Assembly: GCA_019925105.1 (NCBI GenBank)
Contig: JAHGAU010000020.1
Coordinates: 897,501-961,500 of the forward strand
Direction: 5' to 3'
DNA length: 64,000 nucleotides
Source: Niebla homalea
Taxonomy: Eukaryota; Ascomycota; Lecanoromycetes; Lecanorales; Ramalinaceae
Below, piece by piece: positions 35,171 to 45,139 of the stretch. The notes beneath the pieces were generated by a model that saw nothing but the letters and a program-made list of their open reading frames with translations, was not told the DNA's origin and did no database searches. Made by a program: the position numbers and the translations under genes. The first letter of the stretch is position 1. Every line of letters begins with the position of its first letter.

Positions 35171-37100
35171 ATGTCTGCGCAATCCAGCAACCTCAATTTC
35201 GTCCACTTGGAGACTGGCTTGCTACTCCGCGGCCCCATCATCATATCAGTAAGGCCATGCTATCTCACGCAACCCTTGCTGCTGCACCCCCCCAACCTTC
35301 AGGAGATCGTGTGGCCTGTATGGCTGATTTTCTTCTTTTCTCCCTAGATCTTCGTCTCACTCGCGGTACTACTACTATGGAATCATGTGCGCCATCCGCT
35401 ATATCGATTTCCTGGCCCACCCTTGGCCTCCTGGAGCAACATTTTGCATACCTACTGGTTTCTCGGCGGTCGCCAACCTTACAAACTTCTTGACTTGCAC
35501 GAAACATACGGGTCCGTGGTCAGAACGGCCCCCAACGAGCTCTCCTTCAGCAGTGCGGCTTCATGGAGGGACATCTATGGATTCCGTCAAGGCCATCGAC
35601 CATATGTCAAAAGCCCCTTCTACGACGGTGGCAGCTTTGCCGACCAAGCGCACTCCATTGTCAGTGAGCGAGATCCAGCTACACATGGGCAAATGCGGAA
35701 ACAATTGGCGCACGCCTTCTCGGATCGATCGCTGAAGGAACAGGAGTCTCTAGTGGCACAAGTAGTTGACCTATTCATACACCAGATCGGCGTGCACGCG
35801 TCGGGGGCAGACGGTGCCGACATGGTGATGTGGTTCAATCTAACGACGTTCGATATCATTGGCAGTCTGGCCTTCGGCGAGTCTTTCGACGGGCTGCAAT
35901 CGGGTTGGTGTCTAGCTATGCCTGCTTGCGAAGGCTGTAACACTGAATTAGTCACGCAGGGGAATTCCACTTTTGGATCAAGCTTGTGACGAAAGCCTTG
36001 AGAAAGGGTGCGTTAGCTGACACCATGAATCGATTCCCGTGGTTTGCGAAGGTCTTCAAATTCCTGATGCCCAGCGCCATCGAGACTCTCATCCAAGACA
36101 CGAGGACCCATGAGGCTCACACGCTAGCATTGATTGAGAGGTAATCATGTTGCATCAATCTTACCCTCATCTGAAAGAGTCATCCTGATTAGATCCTTTT
36201 CCAGAAGGCTCAGCAATCCCAACGAGCGGCCCGACTACCTCACACGCATTCTAGAAGAAAATTCTGTCAATGACATTAGCAAGATCCAACTGGCTGCGCA
36301 CGCTTCTGACTTTGTGTAAGCAATGGGCAGTTCAACTCTCCGGTCCGTATGGACCAGACCTTCGAGGGACTGATATTTGGTAGCACGGCAGGAAGTGAGA
36401 CCACAGCAACGACGCTCAGTTGCGTCCTTTATTATTTACTCAGAACTCCCAGGGTGATGCAAGTGTTGAGGAACGAGATTGACCGGTCCTTTCGCTCCTA
36501 CGGAGAGATCAATGCTGCTACAGCATCTAAACTCTCATATCTACATGCAGTGGCGCTTGAGGGCATGCGGATGTATCCACCCCTACCATTTCCATTGCCA
36601 CGGGTCGTTCCAGAGGGTGGAGATACTGTCGATGGGCATTTTGTGCCCGCCGGAGTGAGTAAACACCTGAGTACCCTTGTTCGGCTGCCTTCAAGCTTGC
36701 TCAGGTCAAGATAGGTCATCGTCGCAAGCAATCCAATGGCTGCAAGCTTGTCGCGCGCAAACTTCGATACGCCATTCGAGTTTCGACCAGAACGATGGCT
36801 TCAGGCCTTGCCAGAAGACACCTTGGATGCATCGCAACCGTTTTCGTTGGGACCCCGCGGGTGTCTGGGCCGAAAGTAAGCAAGCTATGGCCCTGTCGAG
36901 TCGTGCCCGGATCAGCACAATACTGACTGCTGTTTAGTCTAGCCTGGATGGAGATGACAACGGTTCTTGCTAAGCTCCTATATACATATGATATGATCTT
37001 TCTGAATCAAGAGCTGGACTGGCATCGAGATTCTACCATGGCAACACTGTGGCAGAAACCCGAGTTGCGTGTAAGGGTGACGCCACGGGCTACTAAGTAA
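35171..37100 (+). CDS. Cytochrome P450 monooxygenase (intact, cluster member)
   Basis: Seven exons, join(35171..35248, 35348..35903, 35960..36140, 36205..36315, 36384..36654, 36715..36875, 36938..37100), give 506 residues with every junction in phase. An N-terminal membrane anchor (about 22-41) leads to the proline hinge [10 protein letters not shown]. All P450 signatures are present: I-helix TAGSETT (about 310-316), K-helix E368-GM-R371, FRPERW (about 422-427), and the heme loop [10 protein letters not shown] (442-451) with heme-ligand Cys449. The overall pattern ([32 protein letters not shown]) resembles the isotrichodermin C-15 hydroxylase/CYP65-like group of secondary-metabolite P450s. 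It would sit in the ER membrane and probably oxidises the terpene made by the nearby synthase (inference). Confidence 0.94.
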
Positions 37101-37567
37101 ATGTAGCTATAGAAGAAAGCCCCGCATTCGCTGCAGTATGTCGTCTCGCATCAGTCTTCCAGCCATGATCTGGAAATCCTTCCTGAAATCACCCGCAAGA
37201 CCTTTGGTCAAGTAGAATTGCAATCGCGCCATACAAGGCCTGGGCCAGGTTTGCACGGAGACCGCTGAAAATGGCAATATGCGGAGCACAGCATGTGATA
37301 TTGTCAAACGTGAGGCACGTGAGTGTGGATGATATGCATGTCTGTATTACATATGGTCTATGTAGGACGCATCTATCTGCATAAGCTACCCCGTGAGATG
37401 TACGCCGATATGATATAATCTACACGTGTCATGAGAGTGTCTTGGCACCGCTCGCATGACGGCTCAGGAACACTCCATGCTAACACCAACATGCCTGCAC
37501 CCAGGCTGACAGATATATACGGCCTTCCTCGGGCATAGTTTGCGGACCACAGTATCGTGCGTAGATC
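37101..37567. other. Intergenic stretch
   Basis: 467 bases after the P450 stop. No gene seen. Confidence 0.5.
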
Positions 37568-37760
37568 ATGATTTTGATCAAGATCACAGAAGAAGATATT
37601 TCTAAAGTGGAAGGGAAGGGGGCACTGGTTGCAAAGTCGCGCTCAAGTTTCACCAATGATGCACGCAGGAGGGGCTTCAGGCATCGGTCTTGCAGCTGTG
37701 AAGATCTTCGCCTTCAAAAGTACCCATCCCTATATCCTCGACATCGAGCCGCCAGTCGAT
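37568..37760 (+). pseudogene. Short-chain dehydrogenase/reductase fragment
   Basis: An N-terminal piece of an SDR. ATG 37568 begins MILIKITEEDISKVEGKGALV. After a frame break or possible short intron (around 37637-37668) comes GGASGIGLAAVKIFAF and YILDIEPP. That is the Rossmann NAD(P)-binding strand-helix-strand with its GGxxGIG loop. Nothing of the catalytic YxxxK half follows, so the gene is truncated. Such enzymes often act as tailoring oxidoreductases beside P450s. This is probably a lost member of the terpene cluster. Confidence 0.6.
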
Positions 37761-38259
37761 AGTATAGACCTATTTCTCAGAACCAAACGTCCCTTTGCTC
37801 TTATCGCGGTCCTCGGCGTTTCATATATTTTCCTATTACCTCCGGAACCACATATATAACTTAGTTAACATGCTCGTCATTGCAGTGGTAATACGCGTAG
37901 TAATATGCGCGAATGCTGAGTAAAGATCCTTTGGTATACTATAAAATACCCCCCGAGTTCTCCCGCTATACTCAGAAATACTAACATAAAATCTCAACAC
38001 AACCGCAAAAAAGGGGTGTACATGCAGAAAAATCGACGGTGTACATGCAGACAACAAGGGTGTACGTGTAACCGGACCCCAAAAGTATTATCTTCCAGGG
38101 GGAAATCTTACACAACGGGTTAGCGCGAATTGCCCCTGCCTTTATCATCCTCCGTCTCTCATTTCTTTCTCCTATAATGACCTTTGAATTGATATCCAGT
38201 CTGGGTTTTGGCTTGCATCCTTAACAGCTATAAGTCATGAAAGGGAGACCCTGGATAGG
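37761..38259. other. Intergenic stretch
   Basis: About 500 bases with no coding match. A short repeated phrase, gtgtacatgcag, occurs twice near 38020-38050. Otherwise nothing notable. Confidence 0.45.
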
Positions 38260-40466
38260 ATGAAGCTAAATTTGTCGCCTACTTTCGCGTCGGGCCAGCT
38301 ACTCGTCGCCATCCTTCTCTTCATATCTCTGGTAGGGTGTTTAACATTCCCCGCTGCTCTGTCAAAAGCAACTACGCTTTCAAAAACAATAGCTCCCTTG
38401 AAATATCACACTGACAGTTTGAATCCACCGTATCAGAGTCTGCTCTTCGCCCTCTCAATCGGCCTCTACAACCTTTATCCTCACCCTCTAGCTGCATATC
38501 CGGGCCTCTTTATCGCAAGCTCCTGTTTGGATGGTTTTCCAGTCCTCCACGCGTAAGAAAATAGTAGGCACATTCCCTCTAATGGCCCTTTTCAGTTATG
38601 GCGCATTCTCCACTCCATGCGCAGGCGCTCGCACCGAGCAATAGAACGACAGCATAAGCTCTACCGTGCGGAATAGAGACATTGTTGCTCGACCATTAAT
38701 TCAATTAAGTCCTACGTTAATCATGATGCTCCCTCTCCTTGATTAAGACCCATCTTCCGCCTTTCTCCGAACAAGATCTCGTTCGCCTCTGCAGCGTTAT
38801 GGAAAGAGATCTAAAGCCACCAGCTCGCCGGAAAACAGCAGCTGGTGAAGAGAGAAACTCTACGATAGGTACGTGGCCGGCTTCGATTCATTGTGTATTG
38901 GAAGCGAGCGCGACCGCATAAGCACAGGCAAATGAAGTCCTGTGTCTACCCCGCTTTTTTCACCAAAGCGCTTCAAGAGCAGGAACATATTGTCGCCACG
39001 GTCGTCGATCGCTTCATTGATAGGCTCCAAGACCTGGGGAAGCAAGGGCTGAATATGACCAAATGGTATGATATGGTCTCGTATGACATCCTGGGCGAAC
39101 TGGCGTTCGGAGACTCAGTTCACTGCATTGAGCGTGGTTGGTCGACCCATATCATTCCAGGCCCTCACCTCATCCATCTTTTCCCCCACGCGCGAGGAAG
39201 TTCAATGTGATCAAACACCACCTTGCTTACAGCATGATACCTAGGCGAGCCACACTTCTGGTCCGAACTCATCGTGGGTCACCTACTCTTCATCACCTTA
39301 GCTGACAACCTTCGTCGCCTGTCGATTGGTAAATTCCTAGGTAAATTTCTTGCACCCCTTAACTGCACGATCCGCAACATACACACAGGCTATAGTCGGA
39401 ATCAGGTAGCAAGGTCAGCGAGACTCAATCTTTCTCTGGACTCCCCCTCATTCATCCAAACTCTTCTGACACAAAGACGGGCCTCAAAGTCTTCCTCTCC
39501 AACCTCGTCGGCAAGGTACAAAGCGCCGAGATCGCCAAGGAAGAAATGACAGCTCACCTATTAACGCTAATGTAAGTCCAAACCGCCGATCTCCGGCATG
39601 ACGCTCCCTCCTCTCAGCAACTGATGTCGCACCTGAAAAATAAAAGCATCGCGGGCGGTGAGACCGTCTCTACGTCTCTCGCAGCAACGACGTATTATCT
39701 CCTCCAGGATGCCTCGCTCGCAGCCTACGCCCGTCTCCGCGCGGAGATCCGGGACCGCTACTCATCCGAGACAGAGATCGACGCGCAGTCCGCCCAGCAG
39801 CTCCCTTACCTTCAAGCTGTCATCAGCGAGGGTCTGCGTATTTATGCGCCAGGATCTCAGGGTTTCCCACGATTGTCGGCAGGGTAGATATTTGACGGAC
39901 ATTGGGTGCCCAAGGGGGGAAGTGAGAAAAGGAGAGGGAGGAGGAAGGAGGAAGGCGTTCGCTTTCACTTGCGATCTTCCTGGAGGGGCTGCTGCTACCA
40001 CTTTGTACACATGATTGCTGTTGCTGACTTGCTTCGGCAAAACCATCAGACCGAAGTATACACAAGCGCTTGGACCGTGACGCACGACCACCGCAATTCC
40101 CCAGACCCGATGAAGTTCAGACCAGAACGGTGGCTGGATGATGGTAATGAACGAGATTGCAACGTCAGGGAAGCGAGCCAGCCGTTCTCGCTGGGTGCGA
40201 GGGGCTGTCTCGATCGGAAGTGAGTATTTTCTGTGCTCACTAGCGATGGCCACTTCTTGTACTACTGCTATTCATTGTCCCCATCACACAAGTCTTGGAG
40301 CGAGAGTTTCTGACCAGAATGTTTTGACTGATTGGGGCGGAAAATGGACAGGTTCGCCATGGTGGAGATCAATCTCGTGCTTGCCAGGATGCTCTGGAAG
40401 TTCGACCTGGAGCTAATGGACCAGGCACTTGACTGGGAGGTCAGCAGTCACATGCACGTCATGTAG
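38260..40466 (+). pseudogene. Second cytochrome P450, decayed
   Basis: The start retains a membrane anchor and GLYNLYPHPLAAYPG. The roughly 100-residue part normally carrying the substrate-access helices is missing. From 38933 on the order is normal: PAFFTKALQEQEHIV, DILGELAFGDS, HFWSELIVGHLLFITLADN, NLVGKVQSAEIAKEEM, IAGGETVSTSLAATTYYLL, SEGLRIY (ExxR), GHWVPKG, FRPERW, FSLGARGCLDRK, then a C-terminal exon ending at 40466. Lesions are the internal deletion, a frameshift at about 39440-39490, and an in-frame TAG at 39885-39887. The heme loop reads CxD where CxG is expected. Several introns can still be spliced correctly, so decay is recent. It belongs to the same broad group as the intact P450. 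Confidence 0.82.
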
Positions 40467-40834
40467 TAGAAGCCGGATCTGAGGATCAATTTTCTGGAGC
40501 GGAAAAGGGAGAAAGATTGGCATTCAGGCTGGAGTGTGCTCTGGGAGCTACAAAAATGAAGCTGAGCTAATAGTGCACATGAAGACATAGTTATCTGAAT
40601 GCTGTTTGAGACCTTGCTGAATGACAATAGATCCTAGTATGAGGAATCAAAAGGGTCAGAAGATCAATGGAGAAGCATTGTCGACCGTCAGGAACCGCTG
40701 CCATGTACACGGTCCATCTGCTAGTACCTCGTCATGACCGCAGCTTGCGAGTCGCTGAATCTTTCAGCCTCCGTGCTGAATGGTCGCCGTGAGGCCCAAT
40801 GCCCCTTCCAGTTTGCTCAATCTACCCTCGGGGT
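40467..40834. other. Intergenic stretch between two pseudogenes
   Basis: About 370 bases between convergent remnants. No gene seen. Confidence 0.45.
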
Positions 40835-42260
40835 TTACCAGAATGGGAACCAAGCCCGAACTGTCACGCTGGACTCGGGGAAGATCACATCCCCATCAAA
40901 GGTATCCGAGGTTCGCTCGGCGACAAATTTAGTGTATCCAGCAAACTCTTGGTCTGCACGTAAACGATGCATTTGCTCAACCTCCAATGGAATGCTAAGT
41001 TCGACCACGCCATGGGTCTGCCTCGTCTGGAAATTGCATATCCCACCAAACTGTCCACTGGGCATCCGGGAATATTCGGCACTCCCCGTTCCTCCCGTGA
41101 TGGGCCCAAAGTCCAGGTTTTAGAATGGCGAGTCAATCCAGGAGGTCGTGATCAGACCGTGACCAAAAAGTCTTTGAAAGCTAGGTGGACTGATGAAACA
41201 TTAGGGATTCTCGCAGCCAGACTGAGTTTTGACGTTGACTAGAGAGCTATTGGCCAAAATTCGAGACGAGATTACTAGACCGGCCATGTTGCAAACCAAA
41301 GTAGCTGACGCCGCCACCGAGAAACAGACCGGGCACACCGACAGGGCCGCACCTACCGCCGGAAACCCTAAGCTTATACCGGGGAACTCAGTCATGGATG
41401 ATTTCCCAGCGGACGCCAGGACCTAGTTGGGCAATGTTCTTGTCGCTCGATAATTGCAACGTATTCAGCTTCTCGGTGGAGATCAAGACTCGGTCCGTGA
41501 TTCCTACAGCTTCTGGTATAGGCATACGCCCGCCATCGCGCACTGCGGACTTCGTCTATGTATCAACAAGAATGTTCAAAGCTCCAGCGACACCGTTGGA
41601 TGATGTCGGCTCGAATAGGCTTTCACTCTGCAATACGCGGCATCCCGACCAATTCGCTGGGATCGAATCAAGTTTTGCACGCTTTTAAGACCAGCAAAAT
41701 TCACTGGCAATTCCAGCGACATACTCAGGAAAGCCAGGCGAGAGGTCTGATCCGAGCACTGCGCTTGCGTTGCTGAAATGCTCAAATACCGCTTGCACTA
41801 TCTTCCCCCAGCGCCTTAGCCGCGAGCACTAAGAACACATCTGGAATGGAGCAAAGACTGTCGACCGAAAGCATTTCTCAGACTCCTGATGCGTACAAAT
41901 ATGATAATCTGGTTGAAACACCGATATCGAAGAAAATCACCAGACTCACAACTAAAAAGGCTGACAAGCGGACGTCGCTCATGGAAAGTCCTATATTGAG
42001 GCCTGACTGCCCCGCTCCCACACCACTCTGTCTTATCGGAATTCACTAATCCATCAAATAGATCCATCGTATGAGGCTTCGAGCCCATGGTCAGCGAGTC
42101 GAATCTAAGCCTTGTGGAGACGGCGGTTTTATGGATCTGAAAAGGCTCTGCATGATCGGAGCAGGCTTGGAAGCCAAGTCCTGAGGCGAAGGTTATGCAA
42201 GCCAAGGCAGTTCCTCGCGCGGCACGGAATGTGAGAGCAGGGGTATCATGACGCCACGCA
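40835..42260 (-). pseudogene. FAD-linked (BBE/PCMH-type) oxidoreductase, decayed
   Basis: Read on the minus strand in changing frames, the remains follow an FAD-binding type 4 oxidase. Order: a hydrophobic N-terminus with GLGFQACSD near 42180; LNILVDT, RDGGRMPIP and VLISTEKLNTLQLSSDK around 41600-41460; IAQLGPGVRWEIIHD, then an in-frame stop near 41400. It continues with RVSGGRCGPVGVPG and LFLGGGVSYFGLQHG, the conserved GGxxGxxGxxGLxLGGG region, about 41390-41290. A C-terminal part, LDFGPITGG, lies near 41110. Multiple stops and frame changes make it nonfunctional. Such secreted or vacuolar flavin oxidases perform oxidative tailoring in secondary-metabolite clusters. The ends are approximate. 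Confidence 0.7.
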
Positions 42261-43171
42261 CGAGTACGGTGCTCTGACTCTCTCACTCTCTATGGCTAGG
42301 TCCTTATCGATAATGGTCCGCGATCAGCAAAGCGCGTGCTGACTCAGACAGCGCCTCAATATGGATGTCTCCGACTCCCCACATCAGGTAAGATCAGCGA
42401 GCAGTCGAGAGCCCGGAAGATAACCCTTTTTGGCCTCGGGCCGAGAAGCCAAGGAAGGCTTCGGCCACTCGGCCGGGCGTGGTCTGTCGCTTTAAAGACA
42501 GACTGCATTCAGAACGGCTCCGGACATGTTGAGTAGGACGGAAGACAGGGGTGGTCGGTCGATGTGGCAACGATCGATTAGTCGATGGGTAAACAACCTT
42601 ATTGCAATATCATAAGCAAAACTTATAGATGTTAACACTAGCTTGGTGTTTCAAATGCTGTCTAATTATCAAATGAAGACGGATATCATTCGGGCTAGTT
42701 TGATCGAACAACCATTCACCTTCCTGTATATACCAAATCGCTGTGAGAGTAGCAGATGAAGATAGTCATGGTACTGGGTACGCACGGCTAGCTCAATGCT
42801 CACTAGACAGTGGGACGAGCTGCGTAATGCTTTCCACGTGACATGCTTACCTAGACCAAGACCTTTGTGCGTAGCGCTATTGCTTGAGTCTATAATCGCG
42901 GAGTTGCTTTCCTTACGAAAGAGTGTCGGGACCATTACCCTTTATGGCTGGTTTATCAACAAACCGGGCAGCGAATGGGCACGTTCATCCATTCCGCGGA
43001 TTAAGCATAGCGTATGCAAATGGACATATGAGCTCTTGCTACTACAACGGGTACATACCGCCTGACTGGATCAGGAGAGATTATAAATATCTAGCAGCTC
43101 TTTTTGGGTAGCTTGCAAAATTTCTGGCTCAAGCACGAGCTCGTGAAGCCTCATATTCTCACTCATCACTC
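42261..43171. promoter_or_regulatory. Upstream region of the terpene synthase
   Basis: 911 bases without a gene. It contains a GC-rich inverted repeat (GGCCGAGAAGCC/GGCTTCGGCC, about 42439-42466) and three TCGA tetramers within 27 bases (42559, 42574, 42582). These might be regulator sites, but nothing proves it. Confidence 0.4.
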
Positions 43172-44334
43172 ATGGCAGACGTTCAGTCGATACCAGTAGG
43201 GCCAAACAACCTATTTCAAGCTCTGGATCTTATCCCGCCCGACTCTCATATCGTCTCTCTTAATTCTTTGCATGGACAAACGAAGAAGCTAGCTGGGCCA
43301 CATGCAGCCAGGTGGGAGCCACCACCCTCGAAATGGAGGCCCATGTGCCATCCTTGTGTGGAGGAGGTTTCCAGCGAGGTGGATGCATATTTCCTGCGGA
43401 GTTGGAATTTTCCATCAGCCAATGCGAAAAGGAAGTTTCTGATGGCCGGCTTCTCCAAAGTCACTTCGCTTTACTTTCCCCTCGCCAAAGATGACAGGCT
43501 CCACTTCGCATGCCGGCTACTGACCGTGTTATTCCTGATCGATGACGAGCTGGAGGAGATGTCGCTGGCGGATGGTGAAGCTTACAATGCAAAGTTGATC
43601 CCCATCTCGCGCGGAGATGCTCTACCAGACCGTAATGCATTGCGGTCATCATCAAGATTGCCTTCACTCACAATTCTCGCAGGTGACGTTCCGGTTGAAT
43701 ATATCTTGTATGATCTTTGGGAGGGCATGCGGGCACATGACAAGGAACTTGCCGACGCTGTGCTGGAACCAACCTTCACATTCATGCGTGCCCAGACCGA
43801 TCGAACCCGATTGAGCATCTCGGAGCTCGGCCGTTACTTGGAATATCGCGAGAAAGATGTAGGCAAGGCGTAGGTCGACTCCTTCCATTAGTCCAAGAGA
43901 TGTCTAGACTCACATCCTTTAGCCTTCTCTCCGCGCTCATGCGATTTTCGATGGGGTTGAACATGGCCCCTGAGGATCTTGCCAGAATGACTGCTTTGGA
44001 GCGAAATTGCTCGAAGCAGATATCGGTTGTTAACGATATCTTCAGCTGGGAGAAGGAGCTCCGCGCCTCCCAGAGCTGTACACATGAAGGGTCCGTCCTC
44101 TGCACCGCTGTCAAAATTCTGAGCGATGGAACGAGCCTTAGCATCGAGGGTTCGAAGCGAGTGCTGTGGTATATGACGAGAGAGTGGGAGGACGCCCACG
44201 ACGAAATGGTGTCGGTGAGATTGGCAGAAGGATGTAGCTCGGCCGCGAAAGATTACATGAAGGGTCTGGAGTATCAGATGAGTGGGAACGAGCTGTGGAG
44301 CCGTACTACCCCCCGGTATCACAGGCTTGAGTAG
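43172..44334 (+). CDS. Class I terpene synthase (fungal sesquiterpene cyclase type)
   Basis: Exons join(43172..43631, 43683..43869, 43923..44334) give 352 residues. The first intron (51 nt) is a multiple of three and has no stop, so the open frame reads through it. The protein shows the metal-binding acidic motif LIDDELEE (D124-D125-E-L-E128), the NSE triad VVNDIFSWEKE (N253, S257, E261) and the C-terminal RY pair (R347-Y348, in TPRYHR). These bind the Mg2+ cluster and the diphosphate. The length and pattern are close to aristolochene-synthase-like/Terpene_syn_C_2 proteins, which cyclise farnesyl diphosphate in the cytosol; the actual product cannot be read from sequence. It is the core enzyme of the cluster with the AflR-like regulator and P450. 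Confidence 0.93.
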
Positions 44335-44938
44335 GAGGCATTGTCTTGTTTGTAGGACTCATTCGTTGAATTTAAACAGACTTGGCGTCCATATTGAGAT
44401 CAGGTTGGTGTTAAGGCTTTGGAGAGCACATACATTAGTATACAAAGATATGCAGTCAGCGTAGCATAGTGATGCTGAATCGTGCGCTGAGTCCTGAACA
44501 CAATCGCTCTCGAGATTCGTGTGACCAGGCAGAGAGCCAGAGTTCGTCCCATCTGAGACATCTACTTCGTGTCTTGTTGACTCCTGACACACGCGTCGAC
44601 TTCCTGCTCCTGGATCTCGGAGTGAGCGTTCCTCTCACTTCGAGTCACATATCAGCCTTGAAACGAAGTCACTTCTCGGGATTCTTGGCTACCCAAGCAC
44701 GATGATAACTCTTTTGCACGCGGCCCATCCCTGATAATACGCGAAACATGAACAGCAACGACAAGGTTTCTAGCATTGCAACATTAAGCAGCACGCATTA
44801 TCCTGCGCTCTCAACCTTACTTGTCCCCTTTATGACTTACGCGTCAACGTCACTGAATTCAGCTCACGTCGTAAGAAGTACCAACACCGAGCAGATCTTC
44901 TAATAGTCCCTTATTAGCTGCCTTTTCTGGGAAATACC
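44335..44938. other. Intergenic stretch downstream of terpene synthase
   Basis: About 600 bases of normal composition. No gene seen. It would hold the synthase terminator and the promoter of the next, truncated gene. Confidence 0.45.
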
Positions 44939-45049
44939 ATGGCATCCTCCAGCGACGCTCGCAGATTTGCTAACATCTCAAAAGTGATCGGGACCGGTAC
45001 ATGGATACTTGAACGCGCCGCCTACGTCATTGTGCTTTCAGCTGGTTGG
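44939..45049 (+). pseudogene. Probable first exon of a gene cut off by the transposon block
   Basis: ATG 44939 in a good context (ccATGG) encodes 37 residues (MASSSDARRFANISKVIGTG, then TWILERAAYVIVLSAGW). A stop overlaps a possible gtaggg donor at 45049. If the donor is real, the following exon would lie where the AT-rich element begins, about 90 bases on. The family is not recognised; the end resembles the start of a transmembrane segment. It could also be a short coincidental frame. Confidence 0.35.
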
Positions 45050-45139
45050 TAGGGTGTAGTTTAGCTACTAGCTAATTTGCCGGACATTCGGAATAGCCAC
45101 TTGTCGGTTAAGCGGCTCTTTAGGGGCCGTACGGGGGAG

